From the NCBI GenBank assembly GCA_014773175.1, contig VXCM01001272.1:1-64000 (forward strand): a DNA stretch of 64,000 nt. The letters are read 5' to 3'. Below the pieces are notes generated by a model. It was given only the letters and a program-made list of their open reading frames with translations. It made no database searches and had not been told where the DNA came from. Position 1 is the stretch's first letter. Each line of letters starts with the position of its first letter. The stretch comes from Lucifuga dentata (Eukaryota > Chordata > Actinopteri > Ophidiiformes > Bythitidae). The translations under genes and the position numbers were made by a program. Positions 51,772-63,864 of the stretch are shown here, piece by piece.

Positions 51772-51904
51772 GCAGGAGAATCCTGCTTTACAGGCTGACA
51801 GGGTGGGATCTCTCTCTCTCTCTCTCTCTCTCACATGNGCAGGAGAATCCTGCTTTACAGGCTGACAGGGTGGGATCTCTCTCTCTCTCTCTCTCTCTCA
51901 CATG
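51772..51904. repeat. Perfect 66-bp duplication around single N (51838)
   Basis: 51772-51837 and 51839-51904 are identical, including a 23-base CT run of equal length, separated by one N. Confidence 0.93.
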
Positions 51905-53517
51905 CAAACCACACCATAATTGTCCTCATACAAAAGTACACACACAATTATACACATACTCTTTACATTTATGAATAAGAACAGCAAAAACGATCCAATG
52001 TACTTGATTTAATATTTAATCATGTATGGATCCACACAAGACCTTTGTGCATGTTGCATGCGCACACACGTACACAATCTCTCTCTCTCTTTCTCACACA
52101 AACACACACACTCACGTACAAACTACATACACACAAAGAGCTGCTGGCAGTGTGTTTTTCGCTTGACTTGAGCTCTCCTGTGACATTTCCTCATTGGCTT
52201 GATTGTCTCAATTATCCCTGCTTATTGGACGGAGATGGTTAACCCATTAACTTACACACAGGGAGGAGAAAAAGAAAGACAAAAAGGGAGATGGAGAGAT
52301 GCAGTGAGAGAAAGGGAAAGAGCTGGATTATGGTTCAACTTGCCTTAGGCGTGTTGTGAATCACGCAACTATGTAATGCCACAAAAACAGGCTGTGCTGG
52401 CTGTGCACCAACATGAGTTCTGCACAAAGAGGAGAGAGGAGCTGAAGGAGCAGAGAAGCACCAGCACCTCCGGACCTGATGGAGGCCTGACCTCCTCCAC
52501 TCACAACACCATCCACCTTTCAGCTTTAACACATCATACTGGTGCAGCTTTGTTTGTATGCGTGTATCTGTGACCAATGTGTGCCAACCTGCAGTGTACG
52601 TACTTTGAAATAACTGTGTGTGCGCGTGCGTGTGAATTGCCCTGTGTCAGGCCTCTGCTGTGTTCAGTAAGTGAGGCGTGCTAATACTGCGTGTGCTCAG
52701 GTTTCACGCATCAGCACACAGTCGAAGAGACTTATCCGGGGTCACAGACTCCACTGTCAAACCCTGCTTCTCATCTTCCTCCTCCTCCTCCTCCTCCCTG
52801 CAACTCAATTCTTCCTCATCTCCTACTAAATACTTTACCTTTAATCACAGGTTGAGCCTTCTCTATCTTTCAGTTTCACTTTTGCCCCCATCATTCTCCA
52901 ACTTCACTATAAGCCCTCCCTTCCCTCTGCCTCTCATCCTCCTTTCTCCTCCTCCTCCTCTTTCTCCCCAGAGGATTCCATCATGCTCAGTCTTTTAGTA
53001 TCTTTCATGTCATTTACCTGTCAACATAGTTGAGAATGTGCGAGTGGCTCCCCAACAAAGGAAAAACACCCAGCTGTCATCTCAGAAAATGCTGCAGGGA
53101 GGAGGGAGCAGCAAGGGAGATCAACAGGGGCACAGAGGGAGATAGGTAAATGGGGAGGAGGAAGAAATGAGGAATGATGAAGAAAGCAGAATGGGACAGA
53201 AAAAAGGAGGCAGAGGAAATGTTGTGCACTTAATAAGTGTTAAATAAAAACAGCTTGTACTGCACCCGAGTAGAAATGAAAGGTGAGAAAATAGCGTGTA
53301 AACAGCAACACATCTCAAACATGTTTTCAATAAATCTATAGATGTGCTCTGAGTGTGAAGAACACACACATGTACAGGTACAACCGCTTTAGCCTCAAAC
53401 TGCTATGAATCCTCATCAGCTCTAGTCCAAACAGTAGGATACATATAAGATATCAATCCAGAAGGCATGTTACTCAAACTGTGTGACTGTCCATCTATCC
53501 CATGTCTATTGTACTGT

Positions 53518-53550
<33 letters not shown>

Positions 53551-54115
53551 TGTCTTTTGTCAGTGCTAATCTGCTAGAACAGCACCCGTCCTCAACATTG
53601 CACTAGTCAATGTATTATTTTCGGATTAGCCAGTATGTTAGCCTAGCAGCATCCCACAGCCTATGCTGGGGAGAGGCAGCCATCTTAGAACAATGGCTAC
53701 TGATGAAGCACTAAGAGGCTTGATTGGATTAATCATCTCTTCTCCTCCTCCCTTTTCTTTCTCTCGCCATCCCCGTTTTGTTTTCACTCCGCTACTGTTC
53801 TGCTTTTCTTTTGCCTTTCCCTCTGTCCCATTTTGTTGTTTCTCCTTGGTGAGAAGATGATGCTGACAATGCCCCTTTGATAAAGAAGGCAAAATGACAA
53901 GTGGACAAGGACATTTCAAGGTAACAAGTACAGTTCCAATTAAAAGAAACTCAAATAGCTTATAACTACCTCTGTGTGGTTGTACATTTTAGATTATCGC
54001 ACACTGCCATTGTTATGTGTAGGCCCCTCCTACATGAGAGCCAGGATTAAGATGAAATATGTAATAAATGTCATTTGTAGGAGGTGGAAAAGAAAAGTGT
54101 AACTGAGGAGATATG

Positions 54116-54133
54116 AGAGAGAGAGAGAGAGAG

Positions 54134-54183
<50 letters not shown>
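54116..54183. repeat. (GA)n microsatellite with one interruption
   Basis: About 68 bp of GA with a single GCAA interruption near 54133. Confidence 0.95.
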
Positions 54184-54185
<2 letters not shown>

Positions 54186-54326
54186 GAATCTCTGTAGATT
54201 TGGCCTGTGTTTAGTTGGGACAGGCTACCAAGTGGCAGTGACTAGCCTGGGCGGCCTTTGGCCCGCTGTCCTCACCAATCACATTCCACTCCCAGCTCCG
54301 CCAGCATGGACCCACAGCAACCTTCC

Positions 54327-54457
54327 AGGCTGATGCCAAACACCCGCGCACAAACACACACACTGCACACAAACGCATACACACAGGCAACNAGGCTGAT
54401 GCCAAACACCCGCGCACAAACACACACACTGCACACAAACGCATACACACAGGCAAC
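54327..54457. repeat. Perfect 65-bp duplication around single N (54392)
   Basis: 54327-54391 and 54393-54457 are identical (aggctgatgccaaacacccg to cacacaggcaac), separated by one N. Confidence 0.93.
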
Positions 54458-55100
54458 CATGGCTCATACAAACACTGCAGCCAACTCCATTTTCAAACAT
54501 GGATAACAACTGAATTAACACTGTGTGATCCTCTGCCAAAGCAGAAGGATGCTCCCTTATACATTCACACACGCACACACAAAATACACAAACATGCACA
54601 CTTCCACACATGCACACACATACACACAAAAACAATGGGCCATTTGGGTGGCGTTATCTGTGGTTAGATTTAAATTCATCATCCCCTCTTTAGGTCTGTC
54701 TCCCTCTCTTTCCCTCTCAATCTCTCTGTCTTTTCTGCTGTTGTGAGGATAGAAGCTAAATTAATATGTTATGCTCATGTAGTTAAAGTTAATTTTTTTT
54801 TTTTTTTTTTTTTTTAATGACACCTCCTCAGTTGTTTGTAAAGCAAAATGCCATTTGAAAGGATACAAGCGTGAACCAGACAAGTGAGGTATAAGGTGGA
54901 TAAGGAAAGGCAAGTGAGACTATATCAAAACGAGGAAAAGAACACCATTTGTTCCCTCATCTTTATACATTTCAAATCATTTATTGGATGCCATATCTGC
55001 ACCTCCTTCTTCTGCTGTCTTCTTTTCACCTTGTCTCACCTTTTTCTGTCATTTCCTTCTCCTCTCCATTTTTCCCTTTCGCTGGTTAAGAAAAATGTTA

Positions 55101-55153
<53 letters not shown>

Positions 55154-55183
55154 CATCCATTATTTATCTATCTATCTATAGGC
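55101..55183. repeat. (CTAT)n microsatellite
   Basis: Thirteen uninterrupted CTAT units, then degenerate CCAT/TTAT/CTAT units. Confidence 0.96.
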
Positions 55184-56186
55184 ACAGAGATAGAAATATA
55201 TATATATATAGATCTCTCTCTCTCTCTCTCTCTCGTTATTTCCTCTATCCAGGGCTGAAAAAGGTTGTTTCTCTTTTTCTATAATCCTCCTATCACATCA
55301 CCATTGTAATCTGACACTTCTCTTCCCTCATTCCTCCCTCTTTCTTATCCATTCCCATTACTTGTCTCATTGCCGTATGTATAAACTTTTGCACGAGTGG
55401 CAAACATTGCACAAAATGTGCACACAGTGCAGAGACACATGCAAATCCACAAATGCGCATGCTCGGGCATAGACACGCACGCACGCACACACACACACCT
55501 ATGATCTGAGAGCTGTTTTGTTTTTGTTTTTGAACAAACCATTTATCACAGCTATGGTTATTTAAGGATCTCTTCTCTGCTGAAAATCACAGGAGGAGAA
55601 AATGGCAACCAGCTAAAAAGGGACAGGCAATCACCTGACACCACAGCTATTCATCCAGCAAAGAGCTAGCTCTGTTTGGTCCTCCACCAGCAAGAAGAGG
55701 AAAGGCCTTCCAAGAATCCCTCCTCTCTCTTCTCTATCTTGTTCCACAGATTAATCTGTCCAGCAGCCGTATAAATCTCCATGCTCACTGTAGAGAAATG
55801 CTCTATGTGAATCATTATATAAAATGCAAAAAGCAGATAAACCTTGGTGAAGCTTGGGACACCACTGCAAATGAAATGGAACAAAGACCAAAGTGGACTC
55901 TGCATGTTCCTTGATCTGTAAACACCCGAACCTGACCTCAAGCCACACTGACCCTCTCAGCTATTTGTAACGTGAACACTGTTATTCTGTGCTTGGACTA
56001 TTGTGTGAGAAACAGGGAATGTGAGTCAGAGATCTTTGAAATGTAGGTTTACATTAGCCAGAGAGGTTTGTGTGTGAGTATCCTTGTGTTTAATGTGTTG
56101 GTGGGCTCACTGTTAACATGTCATGATCATTTATGGCTGAGGCTGAAACGACTCCCCTTTGCTAACGCTGTTAAACTGGGGGAGTG

Positions 56187-56313
56187 GGGGTGGGGGAGGA
56201 ATGGGTGGTCCAGGAGGAGGAGGAGCAAAAGCACCAGAAGAAGGAAAAANGGGGTGGGGGAGGAATGGGTGGTCCAGGAGGAGGAGGAGCAAAAGCACCA
56301 GAAGAAGGAAAAA
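56187..56313. repeat. Perfect 63-bp duplication around single N (56250)
   Basis: 56187-56249 and 56251-56313 are identical purine-rich sequence (ggggtgggggaggaatgggt to gaagaaggaaaaa), separated by one N. Confidence 0.93.
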
Positions 56314-57254
56314 ACACAGGGGGATGGGGGGGAGCCTCAGGAGGAAGGGTTGAGATGGCTTCAAAGGGTCCTGCTGTAACCATGGTGCTGCTGAGTTTGG
56401 TCACTGTGGGAACAGACGATCCGCAATGTTCAGGCCATGGAGAAGCTTTTTTTGAACTGCAGGTTATTTTTCCGCCCTCTCTGTCAGGTTTTCACACAAA
56501 CATACACAGTCTGGAAATTCGAAATAATTTTTGTAATTATAAAATAAAACAAATCATTAACTGTAATAAAGATGTAGTTGAATATAATGATTTAGCCCCA
56601 GAAACACAATAATACAATAGTATGTTTGGATGGAGAGGAGACATCGGTGAAGATGATGATGACGATGATGAGGTCCTTTAAATCAAGTCAAGGTTCAGAT
56701 TGTATGAGCAGTCTTATCAATTACTCTATTGGTTTCACGATCAATTAATAATTTAATTGTTCAGATACGAATTGTCAAAAAATAATGATTAATGCCCATT
56801 AAATGTTATTAGGCTAATATTTTTATAATTGCAGTCAAAAACCCAAACTTATTAGTTTAATCTCAGTGTTTCTGCCTGAATTTTCCATCTATTTGGTAAC
56901 ATTTCTATTGCTGTTGTAAATCCAGCTGGATTGAAAAAGCCTCCTATCTTATCAGATGCAGATGATGGGAAGAGTGCCCCAAAGATCTTTTGAGCGAACA
57001 TGATGAAACAGAGTCTCTTTTGTTTCAGGACAGTGGTATTGCAAAATTACCTTCATCAATCTTGCTGGCCACCATTGGCAAGACCAATCTCTACTGTCAG
57101 ATCTGCTGTGTGTGTGTGTGTGTGTATGTGTGTGTGTGTGGTGTGGTGTGTGTAATTTATATATTTGTTTGCACGGATAGGGCATCAGGTGTTCTCATGT
57201 GTGCATGCAAGTGTGTGTGTTTCTGTGTATGTGCATGCATGCGTGTGTACTGTA

Positions 57255-57257
<3 letters not shown>

Positions 57258-57312
<55 letters not shown>
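57258..57312. repeat. (GT)n microsatellite
   Basis: About 54 bp of uninterrupted GT. Confidence 0.95.
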
Positions 57313-57314
<2 letters not shown>

Positions 57315-58788
57315 TGATTTATTTCCTTTCAAAGCAAGCCAACAGGCTGATTTCTGTCATGGGGACAGGCTCTTTTAAGAGTGACTGTGGGATTTACAGC
57401 CTCTTAATGATCACACTCTCAATCAGACCTGCAGAATAGTGTGTGTGGGTGTGTGTGTGTGAGCGCATGCATTTACAGAACAGAATGGTAGGATGAAGTT
57501 GAGTAAGCACCTTGATTTCCTTTCTTGCTGTGATGTCACTGAATTTATAACTAGCTCTTGCCATACTTGCTATAAATCAACATGAATACACTCACAGATA
57601 CACACACCGTTGTCTGTCTATGTATCGTGCTTATGACAAAGAGGAGAGTGGAGAGGAATTGTGATGAAGGAGAAAAAATCAGAACATAGAGACAGATGAG
57701 GGATGGTTTCTTTCATTCAACAAGTCAGACATGAACATACAAGCACAAAATACGTTCCATAGTCTCAGCCTCCATTTTTCTATCATGGCACACTAACATG
57801 TTGATACTACCACCGCACACCAGCAGTGAAAAGGTGATTTCTAGGTGGATATGACTGTCACCAAGTTAGTAGAGATGTGAGTCTGGGCAGTAGCACAGAG
57901 GTGACTCCCACTGTGTGAAGAATGAGGATAACAGAGGAGGGCTCACTCAAAGTCAAGCATAGAGTGGTGGCAGGGGTGCTGGAGGTGACCAGAAGGGAGA
58001 GTAATTGCCTCACCACACTCAAGGTGCTTGAAATGATCTGTGACCAGTTCTAAGTGTGCACGCTCGAAGGGAGGGGAGAGTGACATAGTGTGAGAGAAGC
58101 ACTGCATGAGAGAGAGGGCAAGGGAGAGAAACGACTGTTGCAAATGCCCATTTCCTGCCACTGAGGGGTCATGCCTGAGCGCAGTCAGGAAGTGTGGGAT
58201 GGAGCGGAAGGTGGAATAACGGAGGGATAATCTTGTCTGAGCTGCAGCGAGTGAGGGCAGGGGTCTTGTTATGAGAAAATGAAAGGGGAGAGGTGGAGGA
58301 AACGGTCATGGGCTATTAGAACCACCTCAGTTTTATGTAATGGCAGATGGAGCGAGGGGAGCTGGACACAAATACACCAGCAAATATGAGCAGTGTCTAT
58401 ATGTACACTAGCTATATGTACAGCAAAAGACATTTCCAAACCAAAAATAAAAAAATAAAAAAAACTCACAAAAAAAGCAAGTACAACAAATACAACATAC
58501 TTTGAAAATGATTTATATCAACTTATATCAGTATATATCAACATAACATGACTATTGGTGCTTTCACACATTTACACATAAGATAATTCTATGAAAGAAA
58601 AAAACATATATATAAAGATATGGCGATCAAATGAGGAGAGACCATTGTTTATTCCACTTAGCTAGACTATCTAATAAGCTCATAAAATCATGCCACTTAA
58701 ATGTAATGCAGTCTTTCACATTTACGGTAAATCATGATAACAATATCAAATCTCACGCCATTATATTGATAAATATATTGATATATGC

Positions 58789-59272
58789 CAGGGCTCTTCA
58801 ACTATTTTGTTATGAGGGTCAGATTCTCCAAATGTAAAATGTACGGGGGCCGGGGTCAGATCTGGATCCACAGGGACCTTAAGGTCTAGCAGAGGGGAAT
58901 AGCCAGATGAAAATACCAATGATGCTGCAGGTGGGACGAATAAGTCCGTTGTTTCTTCGTGCCAAGAAAATTATGAAAGACAAAAAATTATGTTTGCTTA
59001 GTTTAAGTTTAGTTTAATTTTAATTAATATCATCGTGTGCAGTGCAAAGGTAGTTCACGCAGAATTTGGTGTCATCTGGGGTGGCATAAAGAGGAGTAAA
59101 TACAACTAGGCACATTCTTGGTCAAAAATATTTTTTTGCGATTTTATTTGTTTTAATATGTCAAATTTAATGTCAATCAATTCAATCAAAATCAATCAAA
59201 ATCAATCGAAGGGCAGGATAAAATATAGTCAGGGACCGGATTGGCCCACAGGCCATAAGTTAAAGAGGTATG
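58789..59272. mobile_element. hAT-like non-autonomous transposon (degenerate)
   Basis: The left end CAGGGCTCTTCAACTATTTT and the right end, read in reverse complement as CATACCTCTTTAACTTATGG, form imperfect inverted repeats. The typical inner motifs gagggtcagatt and ggaccggattggccc of vertebrate hAT (Charlie-like) MITEs follow. Flanking 8-mers atatatgc (58781-58788) and atatacac (59273-59280) agree at 6 of 8 positions, consistent with an old 8-bp target duplication. No transposase frame. Confidence 0.7.
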
Positions 59273-59579
59273 ATATACACTGTGTTGTGTTACTATATAA
59301 TAGCCAGTGGGCTTGAATAGATGAGGGACACAAATGTAGGCAGATGAGATCATATACAGAAGAAATGCAGAAAAAAGAGAGATCAATGTATAGACAGAAG
59401 AGACAGTGTGAGAAAGAGAGGAGAGACAGAGAAGAAACACAGTGTTTGTGTTTCTACTCTCCTATTTTCTGTAGTCTTATTTTTCTCATGTCGCTCCTCT
59501 TTCATCTCCTCTCCAGCCATAACCCTCTAATCAGACAGTATCTGCCCTGGAAGCATAACTGTATTTCTGTGGTGTATTC

Positions 59580-59618
<39 letters not shown>

Positions 59619-61407
59619 CCTCCCTCCTCTCTCTTTTGCCATTCGCTCTCTTTATCCCTCACTGACTTACATGCTTCACTTCCCCTGCTGTAATCTCAAC
59701 AGCATTTACGGAGCTAATTAATGGGGCAGAGGGTTGAGTACTTCTCAACTGAGACAACTCCTTCTCTTTGTCTCTCTCTCACACACATAACTGCTTCCAG
59801 AAAAAGAGGGAGCAATGTAAGATGAGGAGAATGGGTGAAAGAAACAGAAAGAGGATAAATGTACTTTTCTGCTTAGTACCAGATTATAAAGACTGATTTG
59901 TAATAGATTTTGGGAGACTGGTAAAATGGTCCATCTGCCTGAAAATCATCCATATCTTTTCAATAATTTGTCTGCTCACCCTGACACTTTTCAGATTAAA
60001 TCATGCTGAGTGACAGCAAGTGAACAGGTCAGAAATGAGAAACTGAGAACTAGCACCTCTAAAATTAAATGCTATACATGCATAAATTGTAGCTTCTCAG
60101 GGTAAATGCAGCAAGTTATGAAGAAAGTTATGCTGGGCCAATATAATGGCAATAATTTTCAGTTGTTTGAGGTTTCCCTGCTGACTTACAAAGTGCAAGG
60201 TGCCAGGTTACTATTCACCACTGGTGGGTTCATCCAATCAACATTCTTATATGAAGTAGATGAGAGAGAGCTTTGAGTTGAAGACAAAATACTGTGTAAA
60301 ATGAGGTAGCCATGAGAAAACAGATGCGCTGTACAGCAAAAAGCAGAGACTGCAGAGTAAAATGTCACCTTATCATCAGACCAGAAAGGCCGACCTCATC
60401 TTCCCTCTGCCTCGCTTAGATTTGAGATAGTGAGAAACTGGTGGACTCTGTGGGCTATGCTGGAATATCTAGTCTGGTCTGTGTCTGCTGGATGTAAGTA
60501 GATGTTTTACTGACACCTTAACTAACCCCAACACCTTCTGTCAAAGGTATCGGGGTTGTGTTGCTGTGAATTTGCCTTTCTTCTCACTAGTGGTCAAAGG
60601 ATCTAATGGAAATAGTCTTCGAATTGTCTAGGAAAGTCACATAATTCAAAATACCTATTTTCTCACAAATTAAAAATCACACTTAAACTGCATGATAGAG
60701 GCTAATTAAGATTTTAGAGTTAAGAAAAGTACAACTCGTTCAACTTCTATTTGTGAGGCTTCAATAAATCCTAGGTCACCATTTGGTGTCAGAAAAATGG
60801 CATGGTGTAATTCAGATTTGAGTCAGTGTCAGATAACTGTGGTAAAAATAAACACCCTCTATTCTTCAAACATGGCAACTCTGCATTCACATTTAATTCC
60901 GAATTTTGGGGTTTTCATTTAGGAATTGTGGCTAAAATTTGGTATTTCACACAAATCCTTCCCATTCAAACCCACATTCCATTTTGCCATTTACATTCTT
61001 AGAAAAATGGGAAATGTATGCAGCAACAACAAAACAACACTGTAAACTGTAAACATCATATCTACACAATGCTAGATTATAGAGAACAGAGAAACCAAGC
61101 AGAAAAACCAGAACGCAATATATAAACAATCATTAGCTATGGATCCCAAGTCTCTCATTTCTAGTTTATTTCCACCCTGTGTGAAATTCTTTTTATTTTC
61201 TGCTTCCTGACTCTAAATTTCTCCTTTCCTTTGTCGTCTTGCTTCATCAGCCGGGCCAAACCCACCATACTCACCAGGCTTCATGCTAGAATCCTGCCTT
61301 CTTTCACCATATTTCCCCATTTCATTTGCTTTACTGAAACATTTGGACACATGCACCTATGTAAGTACAACACACCATCTTTTTGTTATGCTCTAGGTGT
61401 ACATATT
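59273..61407. other. Non-coding segment between two DNA transposons
   Basis: AT-rich sequence with a (CT)n tract at 59580-59614 and no recognisable gene, RNA or transposon end. Confidence 0.55.
59580..59614. repeat. (CT)n microsatellite
   Basis: CT tract followed by CCCT repeats. Confidence 0.95.
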
Positions 61408-61411
61408 TAAA

Positions 61412-61994
61412 GGACCATACTATCTATTTTGCATGTTTGAGCTAATATATTCAATTTTCATACATGTAATGTTATTGATAATCATTTCCCAAAGGATAAA
61501 ACCATATTTCAACTTTCCTGATAGTTTGCAAAATCTCTTAATCTTTCAAAATCAAATATTGAAGTGATACATCCACCTTAAAAATCGATCTTTTGCCTGC
61601 GAATAGTTACGCAGCCTTATGAAGTCACAGTCATTTCAATTTTGCAATAAACGTAGGTCTTCTTTTGGGACTATATTTCCCGGTGGAGACATACATTCAC
61701 TCCGTGCTTTTTACTGCACTTAAATGCTAAAATTACAAAACTTTGAAAAAAACCTGAATGATACGTCTTGTTCATGATGATGGATTACCTATCCCAAGAA
61801 CGTTTCAAGTATCAATAAGTTGATTTTAATAGCGTACCAGAATGAAGTGAAACCAATGGCAGTCTGGAAGGTAGGAAAAACATTTTTAACTTACCATTCC
61901 AGTAGTATGCTTTGGGAAATGATTGTCAGTAACATTACATGTATGAAAATTGAATATATTAGGCTCAAACATGCAAAATGGGTGGTGTGGTCCT
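61412..61994. mobile_element. Non-autonomous DNA transposon with ~85-bp inverted repeats, TTAA flanks
   Basis: The ends of this 583-bp element are long inverted repeats. The left arm starts AGGACCATACTATCTATTTT (61412) and the right arm, reverse-complemented from 61994, starts AGGACCACACCACCCATTTT. They continue nearly identically for about 85 bp (shared TGCATGTTTGAGC, TAATATATTCAATTTTCATA, CAATCATTTCCCAAAG or close variants). TTAA flanks both ends (61408-61411 and 61995-61998), matching a piggyBac-type target. The interior has no transposase-like frame. piggyBac ends usually start with CC, so the superfamily is tentative. Confidence 0.87.
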
Positions 61995-62330
61995 TTAATC
62001 GGTTAAACCAGACACACAGAATGATGAACAACCCACCATGACAAATGCTGTTTGCAGAATATGAAAACCAGCTGAGACAGACAATCACTGTGCGTGTCTG
62101 TGTGTGTGTGTGTGTGTGCATATACTTGCAGTAGATACACATATGCAGAGCATGCCATATTAGGCATGAAATCATGCATGAGGGCATGATTGAACATATA
62201 TCCCATTCAGGATTTTCTTGATGAAATTCACATTAAACATTTAATGCATTTATTGTCTAATAATGAAATAATTTGAATAATTTGAGAACTCTTATATTAC
62301 TAGCTAGAAACTGTAATATGTTTCTTTAAA

Positions 62331-62396
62331 GTATACTACTAGTATGCAATTATACTACTAGTACTATACTGTAAGTATACTATTAGTGTACTATTA
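62331..62396. repeat. Imperfect tandem repeat of tatactactagta
   Basis: Units of about 22 bp built on atactactagta and tatactattagtgta recur three times with variation. Confidence 0.6.
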
Positions 62397-62687
62397 ACAT
62401 GAAAGCAACACTTCCTAGAGGTGGTTTAAAAGTATAAACATTTCAGATTATCATTTTACTGGAAAAATAATCCAAGAAGTGCTTGGTTACAGTCAATGGT
62501 AGCATTGCTTAGGTCAGATTAGTTTGAAGGTGTCTCAAGTTGGACATTTTTCCTGCTTTTTTTGTAAGATGATAAATTTCATACACTGAACTTCCAACAC
62601 AAATAATTATATAGCAAAGTTAGCCTTTCCATGTCCAATTGAAAACCTTGTAAGACCTTAAAAACCCACTTAGAAATCTATTGAACT

Positions 62688-62855
62688 TCTTCTTCTTCTT
62701 CTTCTTCTTTTCCTTTCGGCTTTCCCTTCAGGGGTCACCACAGCGAATCATCTGCCTCCATCTAACCCTATCCTCTGCCTCCTCTTCTCTCACACCAACT
62801 AACTTCATGTCCTCTTTCACTACATCCATAAATCTCCTCTTTGGTCTTCCTCTAG
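62688..62855 (-). mobile_element. 5'-truncated RTE-type LINE insertion with target-site duplication
   Basis: This is a 168-bp insertion with perfect 11-bp flanking direct repeats, tctattgaact (62677-62687 and 62856-62866). Read on the minus strand it carries roughly the last 43 codons of the reverse-transcriptase ORF, ending RWRQMIRCGDP then stop, a very short 3' UTR, and a (GAA)n tail that appears as (TTC)n at 62688-62709. Strong 5' truncation, tail and target-site duplication are the marks of target-primed reverse transcription. The intact frame and perfect duplication suggest a fairly recent insertion. It encodes no functional protein. Confidence 0.92.
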
Positions 62856-62866
62856 TCTATTGAACT

Positions 62867-63830
62867 AAAGTTGGCAAAGTTGCCTGTAAGATATGCTAAT
62901 TTATTATTGTGATACAAGAAATATATAAATGTTTTTTCGTGTCATTACTTTGTATTTTGACAATCAACACAACAATGTTTTGTGTCATTCCTCTCATTAC
63001 AGAGAACAAGATTTGTTTGTGAGAAAGACACTGATTGTGTTTATGAAAGTAACATCAACAGAAGGGTGACAGTATAAGGTAGGTCGGCTTAAGGATCGTT
63101 GCAGAGTCTGACTGGGGGTCCCAAAGAGGCTCTGCCATTGGATGGCAAAGGGGCACATTGCAGTGAGCAACATAAATAATAGTATAAAAAGAAGCATTAT
63201 TTTTCTCCATAGCTAATCAGGATTTTTCAAAGAAATGAATTTGTCCATCCCTCCTTTTACTTCCTAGTTTCATTCAAAGAGCTGATACACAAGGATGAAT
63301 AGACGCGAGTGAGTAATAATATAATATATATAGTATTTAACAAATGCAAACAAACTATATGGTAAATATGTGCAATCATATGTAACCCACCCTAAAATAA
63401 GACTATAAAATAGCTTTAAATGACTAATGTTATCTCCATTAAACATAATAGTAATAGCAGGATCACTGAGTAACTAAATAAACTTTAATTCAACCAAACA
63501 TGAACCTGTTTTAATATGCAATCTCTTAACAAAATTATCAAGATATAAAGCATAGTCTTCCTATTTCTAATAAGAATCAGACAAGAATGGTTCATTTTTT
63601 GCTTTGGTATAGACATTTTCCCGCAGTTTTGTGACAGTTGGCAGTGATTGGCCGTAGCATCTCCTAGGTGACACCTGTACACTGTGTCGGCATTCATTCT
63701 TGAGCTGGCTGATGAAGGAGAAGGAACTGACCTTGGTTAGCTCAGCATATTCAACTGTTTTTTATGCAAACTTGGGGATTCTTACAACAACTGCCGATAA
63801 GAGATTGTCTGTTTATAATATTGATTATAT

Positions 63831-63864
<34 letters not shown>

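Larger units (their letters stand above)
50463..58788. other. Non-coding upstream flank, third part
   Basis: No gene is recognised. It holds a perfect 20-bp hairpin (51690-51737), three assembly duplications (51772-51904, 54327-54457, 56187-56313), long GA, CTAT and GT microsatellites, and a 54-codon plus-strand open frame after a good acceptor near 55750 that I judged insufficient. Confidence 0.55.

Noticed and set aside
53676..53860. Open frame starting MATDEALRGLIGLI in good Kozak context
   Set aside because: After 17 residues it becomes CT-rich low-complexity sequence; no donor or homologue recognised.
55742..55904. 54-codon plus-strand open stretch after a strong acceptor (cttgttccacag) ending in a stop, with INLGEAWDTTANEMEQRPKW
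   Set aside because: Open stretches of this size are common by chance, no upstream coding exon could be paired with it, and the antisense strand is also open.
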